NCBI RefSeq assembly: GCF_012571135.1
Contig: NZ_CP046216.1
Coordinates: 188,312-252,311, forward strand
Length of the DNA stretch: 64,000 nt
Origin: Enterobacteriaceae endosymbiont of Donacia tomentosa
GTDB taxonomy: Bacteria; Pseudomonadota; Gammaproteobacteria; Enterobacterales; Enterobacteriaceae
Reading direction: 5' to 3'
Part shown: positions 59,013 to 64,000 of the stretch, piece after piece
Position numbering within the stretch: the first letter of the stretch is position 1
Layout of the letters: each line of letters begins with the position of its first letter
Notes under the pieces: generated by a model
The model's database searches: none
Told to the model about the DNA's origin: nothing
The model's input: the letters and a program-made list of their open reading frames with translations, nothing else
Made by a program: the position numbers and the translations under genes

Positions 59013-59933
59013 ATGCCAGTTATAGTTCCTGACTATTTACCTGCTATTAATTTTTTAAAAAAAGAAAATATAATTTTATTAGCAAAATCTCAAAAGAATA
59101 AAATTGATACTTATAAAGTAAGAATACTTCTTTTAAATTTAATGTTTAAAAAAATTGAAACAGAAAATCAAATAATAAGATTATTAGCAAATTCACCAAT
59201 ATTGGTAGATTTATCTTTATTAAGTATAAATGATAATAAATCTCATAATATTCTTTCTAAGAATCATATTAAAAAATTTTATTTTACTTTAGAACAAATT
59301 TTTAATAAGTATTATGATGGTTTAATTATTACTGGAGCTCCATTAGGATTAATTAATTTTTCTGATGTTAGATATTGGAAAAAATTTGTTAAAATTATAC
59401 ATTGGGCACAAGATCATGTTACTTCAATATTTTCTATATGTTGGTCTGTACAGGCAATATTAAATATTTTATTTAACATTCCAAAAAAAATTAATAAAGA
59501 AAAATTATTAGGTATTTTTAAACATAAAATTTTATTAAAAGATAATTTTTTGATTAAAGGATTTGATGATTATTTTTTTGTTCCTCATTCTAGATATTCT
59601 AATTTTTCAGTTAATATTATCAAAAATTATACTGATTTAAATCTTATTTCTTATTCTAAGAAAGCTGGAGCTTATATTTTTACTAGTAAAAATAATAAAT
59701 ATATATTTGTAACTGGACATCCAGAATATGATACATTCACAATTAATGAAGAATATATAAATGATTTAAAAAAAAATATAAAAATAAATATTCCTTATAA
59801 TTATTATCCATTTAATAATCCTAAACTAACTCCTTATAATATTTGGCGTAGTCATGGTAATCTATTATTTTTGAATTGGTTAAAATATTTCATTTATAAA
59901 AAAAATAATATAAAATCTAATTGTATTACTTAA
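59013..59933 (+). CDS. metA: Homoserine O-succinyltransferase
   Basis: MetA activates homoserine with succinyl-CoA, the first committed step to methionine. The 306-residue product (E. coli 309) has the N-terminal MPVIVPDYLPAINFLKKENI, GLIITGAPLG, the nucleophile Cys in FSICWSVQAILN near residue 142, and the His and Glu in VTGHPEYDT near residue 235. It ends with NIWRSHGNLLFLNWL. Intact. It consumes succinyl-CoA, for which SucAB-Lpd here is the visible source. An AAGGAA ribosome site precedes the ATG. Confidence 0.96.
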   Translation: MPVIVPDYLPAINFLKKENIILLAKSQKNKIDTYKVRILLLNLMFKKIETENQIIRLLANSPILVDLSLLSINDNKSHNILSKNHIKKFYFTLEQIFNKYYDGLIITGAPLGLINFSDVRYWKKFVKIIHWAQDHVTSIFSICWSVQAILNILFNIPKKINKEKLLGIFKHKILLKDNFLIKGFDDYFFVPHSRYSNFSVNIIKNYTDLNLISYSKKAGAYIFTSKNNKYIFVTGHPEYDTFTINEEYINDLKKNIKINIPYNYYPFNNPKLTPYNIWRSHGNLLFLNWLKYFIYKKNNIKSNCIT

Positions 59934-59955
59934 TTTTTAATAAAAAGGCTTATTA

Positions 59956-61710
59956 GTGTTAACTACTAAATATTTATTTTTTACATCTAAAAATAAAATA
60001 TATCAAAAAAATATTAACAGTTATTCTTTAATGATCAAATCTGGAATAATAAAAAGGTTATCTTCTGGAATATATACTTGGTTACCTACTGGATTAAAAA
60101 TAATTAATAATTTTAAAAAAATAATCCGTCATGAAATGAATAATATAGATGCAATAGAATTATTAATGCCAATATTACAACCAATACATATTTGGACAAA
60201 AAGTGGTCGTGTAAATGATTATGGAGCAGAATTATTAAAGATTTTAGATAGAAGAAAAAATAATTTTATATTAGGTCCTACTCATGAAGAAGTAATAACT
60301 CATTTAATGAATAATGAAATTAAATCATATAAATCTTTGCCTATACATTTATATCAAATACAAACAAAATTTAGAGATGAAATTAGACCCCGTTTAGGTG
60401 TTATACGTTCTAAAGAATTTATTATGAAAGACAGTTATTCTTTTCATATTACAAAAGAATCTTTAGAAGAAACATATAATGTTGTTTTTAATACTTATAA
60501 AAAAATATTTAATTTAATTAATATTGATTATTTAATAGTTAAAGCAAACAATAATGTTATTGGAGGAGATATTTCCCATGAATTTCATATTTTATCCAAA
60601 AATGGAGAAAATTCGATTGCATTATCTGAAGATAAAAAATACATAACAAATATAGAATTAACAAAATATAGTTTGCCTAAAAAGGAACATATAAACAAAA
60701 ACTTTTTTTTTAAAAAAAAATTAGTAAAATTTAAAAATTGTTCTGAATATAAAATTTTATCTGAAAAATTTAATATTTCAATAAAAAATATAGTAAAAAC
60801 AGCTATTGTTGAAACCATAGATGAGAAATATCCTTTTATTATTCTTTTATTGAGAGCAGATTATGAATTTAATATAAATAAAATTAAAAAAATAAATAAA
60901 AATATAACCAGAATTTTATCTAAAAAAAATATAGAAAATTTATTTAATATAAATATTTTATCATTAGGTCCTTTTAATCAAAAAATACCTATTATAGGTG
61001 ATTTTTCTATAATAAATATGTATAATTTTACTATAGGTGCAAATATAAAAGATAAATATTATATAAATACTAATTGGGATAAAGATTTACCTATACCTGA
61101 AAATATTCAAGATATTCGTTATGTAACGAAAAATGATATAACTAGAGATAAAAAAGAAAAAATTTCTATTAAAAATAGTATAGAAGTAGCTCATATTTTT
61201 CAACTTGGCACTAAATATTCTAAATTAATGAATAATTACATATATAATAAAGATAAAATAAGAAAACCCTTACATATGGGATGTTATGGTATTGGAATTT
61301 CAAGATTAATTGCTGCTATTATAGAACAAAATTATGATTCTAAAGGGATATGCTGGCCCAATTCATTTTTAGCACCATTTTTAATTGCTATTATTCCAAT
61401 AAATATGTACAAATATTCTTTAGTAAAAAAATATTCTTATTTACTTTATGAACGTTTCAAAACATTAGGAATTAAAATCTTATTAGATGATCGACGTATC
61501 TCTCCTGGAGTGATGTTTGCTGATATGGATTTAATTGGGATTCCTTATAATATTATTATTAATAATAATAATATTATGAATAATAATGTAGAATATAAGT
61601 GTAGAAAAACAGGCTTAAAAAATATTATTCCTGTTAAATTAATATTTAATTATATTTTAAAAAAAATACAATTAAATAATTGTTTTAACATTTTTTATCC
61701 CAAAAAATAA
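59956..61710 (+). CDS. proS: Prolyl-tRNA synthetase (bacterial type)
   Basis: ProRS charges tRNA-Pro. The 584-residue product (E. coli 572) begins at a GTG, with MLTTKYLFFTSKNK matching E. coli MRTSQYLLSTLKE and AAAGG upstream. Class II motifs are present (LGPTHEEVIT, QTKFRDEIRPRLGVIRSKEFIMKD, MGCYGIGISRLIAAIIEQN). The inserted editing (INS) domain, at about residues 225-400, is much diverged. The C-terminal anticodon domain carries LLDDRRISPGVMFADMDLIGIP. Its 3' end overlaps tilS by 26 bases tail to tail. Confidence 0.97.
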   Translation: MLTTKYLFFTSKNKIYQKNINSYSLMIKSGIIKRLSSGIYTWLPTGLKIINNFKKIIRHEMNNIDAIELLMPILQPIHIWTKSGRVNDYGAELLKILDRRKNNFILGPTHEEVITHLMNNEIKSYKSLPIHLYQIQTKFRDEIRPRLGVIRSKEFIMKDSYSFHITKESLEETYNVVFNTYKKIFNLINIDYLIVKANNNVIGGDISHEFHILSKNGENSIALSEDKKYITNIELTKYSLPKKEHINKNFFFKKKLVKFKNCSEYKILSEKFNISIKNIVKTAIVETIDEKYPFIILLLRADYEFNINKIKKINKNITRILSKKNIENLFNINILSLGPFNQKIPIIGDFSIINMYNFTIGANIKDKYYINTNWDKDLPIPENIQDIRYVTKNDITRDKKEKISIKNSIEVAHIFQLGTKYSKLMNNYIYNKDKIRKPLHMGCYGIGISRLIAAIIEQNYDSKGICWPNSFLAPFLIAIIPINMYKYSLVKKYSYLLYERFKTLGIKILLDDRRISPGVMFADMDLIGIPYNIIINNNNIMNNNVEYKCRKTGLKNIIPVKLIFNYILKKIQLNNCFNIFYPKK

Positions 61711-63013
61711 AAAAATTATTTTTATTTTTTGACATTCCATTTTTAGTAATTATTTTATTTTTTAAGTCTGCAATAAATATTTTATTATAAAACAGTAATG
61801 GTATTTGTTCTCTTTCCCATTTTGGGATGGATAAATCTTCCCATATATCATCTATGTTTTTTTTTTTTTTTATATTATCAAAATAGTATTTACCTATAAA
61901 ACCAAATTTTATATATAAAATTTCATTATTTTCAGGATTTCTTATATTTATAATATTTTTCTTAGAGTCAGAATTAATATTAGAATAATAGATTAATTTA
62001 CCTAATTTATTAGGTAATAAAAGTGGTTTATTAAAATTTTTCCAAATTAAAACAATTTTTTTTAAAGAATTTACATATTTAATACAGTGTAAAAAAGATT
62101 TATATTTACAAATTACATGTTTTTTAATTAAAATTTTAGGATTTGCATTATTATTACAATTAATAATTTCATTCCATATAATGGATAACATTTTTTTAGA
62201 AGGCATATAATAACATTCATTATATGATATCCATTTTCTAATTATGAAATTTCTTTTAATTTCACTATAAAAGTACAAAGGAGTAATAAATAAACTATTA
62301 TTTTTTTGTACTAACTTATAAAATAAAGGATTTATTAATTCATTTAATAATTGTTCCTGTTCATTACAAAGTGCAGCTGATCTAGAAACAGTTTTATTAA
62401 AAAAAGGCCATCTATTCATAATTTTTGGTAAAATAATATTTCTTAAAAAATTACGATCATATTTTATATCAAAATTACTTGAATCTTCTATCCATTTTAA
62501 TTTATTTTTTATAGCATATTGCAATATTTGTTTGCGTGTTACATTTAATAATGGACGATATAATTTTATATTATTTATAATATTTTTTTGGTGTATTCCT
62601 GATAATCCTTTTGGTCCACTACCTCTTTTTAAAAACAAAAAAAACGTCTCACATTGATCATCAAGATGATGAGCTGTAACTAAAACTTCATCATGTTTTA
62701 TAATTTGGGCAATAGCTTTATATCTTTCTATACGAGCATTCTTTTCTATATTACTATTTTTTTGTATATTTATATTTTGATGTAAAAAAAATACTTTAAA
62801 TGTTTTACATTGTGACGAACATATTTCTACCCATTTATTTGATAAATTACATAAATTATGATTTATATGAATAACTCTTAATAATAAAGGATGTTTATTT
62901 CTTAATTTTACTAAATTATATAATAATACAGTAGAATCTAAACCACCACTGTATGCTATTAATATCTTTTTAAATTTACATAAAATTAATTGTGTATGCT
63001 TATCTATTAACAT
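61685..63013 (-). CDS. tilS: tRNA(Ile)-lysidine synthase
   Basis: TilS converts C34 of tRNA-Ile(CAU) to lysidine so that it reads AUA. The 442-residue product (E. coli 432) has the PP-loop AYSGGLDSTVLLYNLV near residue 20, VIHINHNL, VTAHHLDDQCETFFLFLKRGSG, WIEDSSNFDIKYDRNFLRN and the C-terminal domain ending with IWEDLSIPKWEREQIPLLFY. Its substrate tRNA is encoded at 28248-28320. Intact and likely essential, given how often AUA is used here. It overlaps proS at the 3' end. Confidence 0.97.
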   Translation of the reverse strand: MLIDKHTQLILCKFKKILIAYSGGLDSTVLLYNLVKLRNKHPLLLRVIHINHNLCNLSNKWVEICSSQCKTFKVFFLHQNINIQKNSNIEKNARIERYKAIAQIIKHDEVLVTAHHLDDQCETFFLFLKRGSGPKGLSGIHQKNIINNIKLYRPLLNVTRKQILQYAIKNKLKWIEDSSNFDIKYDRNFLRNIILPKIMNRWPFFNKTVSRSAALCNEQEQLLNELINPLFYKLVQKNNSLFITPLYFYSEIKRNFIIRKWISYNECYYMPSKKMLSIIWNEIINCNNNANPKILIKKHVICKYKSFLHCIKYVNSLKKIVLIWKNFNKPLLLPNKLGKLIYYSNINSDSKKNIINIRNPENNEILYIKFGFIGKYYFDNIKKKKNIDDIWEDLSIPKWEREQIPLLFYNKIFIADLKNKIITKNGMSKNKNNFFIFWDKKC

Positions 63014-63049
63014 AATTGTTTATATTTAAATTTTTTATAAAAAACATAT

Positions 63050-64000
63050 TTAATAAATATTTTTATTAAAAACTAATTTAATATTATTAATGTTAATTAA
63101 ACATTTTAATTTATCAAAAATGTTTTCATCAATAGGAATAAAGAATTTTTTATCATAATGTTTTTTATTTTTAAAAGAAAAATAATTTTGAAAAAAATAC
63201 AAGGGTATTTTTTTTTTATTAGACGAAGCTTCAGTAAATAATATTTTTTGAAGATTATCTAAAAAAATATTTTTATTAAAAATTTGTTCATTCATTAAAA
63301 TAATACTTGCATTATATAAATATTTTATTCTTGCATCCTCTAAACTCATAATATTTTGTGAGTTTAGTATAAATAAATTTAAAAAATTATTAAAATAAAC
63401 TAAACCTTCTACAATTATTATATTATTTATTTTTAAAATATTATTATATTTATTTAACAAATTTAAAGTAACATGAACTTCGATTTTAGCTGTATTATCA
63501 TCTAAATCAAGAAATAAAATTTTTTGCATTTGTTTATTAAAAACATTACGAACATTGCTTATTATACCTACAATTTTAGTATATAAGATTTTTTTTTTAT
63601 TATAATTTAAACAAATTTTATTAATGCTATTATTATTAGTATAATGAATTATTTCGGTCAAATAATCATTTATTGGATGTCCAGTTAAATAGAAACCTAA
63701 AATTTTCTTTTCCTTTAAGAAAATTTTTTTTTTAGACCAAAATAATTTTATATTATTATCTATATAATTTTGTTTAATAGAAAAATTATTTTTATTAAAC
63801 ATATCTATTTGACCAGTTGCTTCTCCTTGTAAATATTGATTTGTTATATTTATTATATTGCCCAAATTATTTTTTAATACACCTCTATTTAGATTAAAAC
63901 AATCTAAAGTACCAGACATTATTAATGCTTCTATAACACGTTTATTTATTTTTTTTATATTTAATTTTATAAAAAAATCAAATATTGATTTAAATTTACC
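63050..64000 (-). CDS. dnaE: DNA polymerase III alpha subunit (C-terminal part; 5' end beyond window)
   Basis: DnaE is the replicative polymerase. The frame enters from the window edge in phase and runs to the stop at 63050, giving 316 residues of a family of about 1160. It covers the end of the helix-hairpin-helix region (KSIFDFFIKLNIKKINKRVIEALIMSG). It then covers the internal beta-clamp motif region (GQIDMFNK, as GQADMFG in E. coli), LGFYLTGHPINDYL, and the OB-fold and tau-binding tail. A Met inside (63919) is not the start. The last domain is diverged but length is kept. Confidence 0.95.
   Translation of the reverse strand, partial: GKFKSIFDFFIKLNIKKINKRVIEALIMSGTLDCFNLNRGVLKNNLGNIINITNQYLQGEATGQIDMFNKNNFSIKQNYIDNNIKLFWSKKKIFLKEKKILGFYLTGHPINDYLTEIIHYTNNNSINKICLNYNKKKILYTKIVGIISNVRNVFNKQMQKILFLDLDDNTAKIEVHVTLNLLNKYNNILKINNIIIVEGLVYFNNFLNLFILNSQNIMSLEDARIKYLYNASIILMNEQIFNKNIFLDNLQKILFTEASSNKKKIPLYFFQNYFSFKNKKHYDKKFFIPIDENIFDKLKCLININNIKLVFNKNIY

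Overview
The window is a very AT-rich, gene-dense piece of a reduced gammaproteobacterial (enterobacterial-type) genome, most likely a long-term obligate insect endosymbiont. Nearly every gene has a clear E. coli counterpart, and many blocks keep E. coli order with the intervening genes deleted: miaA-mutL / orn / psd, epmA-efp-epmB-groEL-groES, carA-carB, ilvG-M-E-D-C, prfB-lysS, dapF-uvrD-corA, sucA-sucB-cydA-cydB-cydX, aceE-aceF-lpd, bolA-clpP-clpX-lon, and proS/tilS/dnaE. I see no insertion sequences, prophage, CRISPR array or toxin genes. The species cannot be fixed from sequence inspection alone.

Layout. 1-2.5 kb: miaA (cut by the window edge), mutL and tRNA-Gly, all on the minus strand. 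2.6-6.8 kb: orn, psd, then an EF-P island in which efp is intact but both genes for its lysine modification (epmA, epmB) are decaying pseudogenes. 6.9-9.4 kb: groEL, groES with a heat-shock-type promoter, and tRNA-Phe. 9.4-23.5 kb: ompA, ygfZ, carB-carA, the branched-chain amino acid genes ilvC, ilvD, ilvE, ilvM, ilvG, and tRNA-Trp, nearly all on the minus strand. 23.9-29.9 kb: fpr-tpiA facing prfB-lysS, tRNA-Ile(CAU) and a DegP-type protease. 30-43 kb: rpiA, dapF, uvrD, corA, a 1-kb gap without a gene, sucAB and cydABX on the plus strand. 43-51 kb: parE and the pyruvate dehydrogenase operon. 51-58 kb: dapE, lon, clpX, clpP, bolA and suhB on the minus strand. 58-64 kb: nfuA, metA and proS (plus), then tilS and the 3' part of dnaE (minus).

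How the genes work together. The window carries pieces of essential-amino-acid provisioning (isoleucine/valine/leucine through ilvGMEDC, lysine through dapE/dapF, methionine through metA, and carbamoyl phosphate for arginine and pyrimidines). It also carries oxidative metabolism (PDH, 2-oxoglutarate dehydrogenase, cytochrome bd) and protein quality control (GroESL, Lon, ClpXP, DegP). sucCD is absent from its usual place after sucB. SucAB-Lpd may therefore act mainly as a succinyl-CoA source for MetA and for the succinylase branch of lysine synthesis.

The observations most worth a second look are these. (1) prfB keeps the classical RF2 +1 programmed frameshift site at exactly codon 26, but the stop is UAA instead of UGA, and an A12 tract lies just upstream. 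(2) EF-P is intact with its target lysine while EpmA and EpmB are both pseudogenes. (3) SuhB has lost most inositol-phosphatase metal ligands, consistent with retention only for its RNA-polymerase/rRNA antitermination role. (4) A CydX small protein, 30 residues long, is preserved after cydB. (5) A 17-bp perfect inverted repeat lies in the 1-kb gap before sucA.
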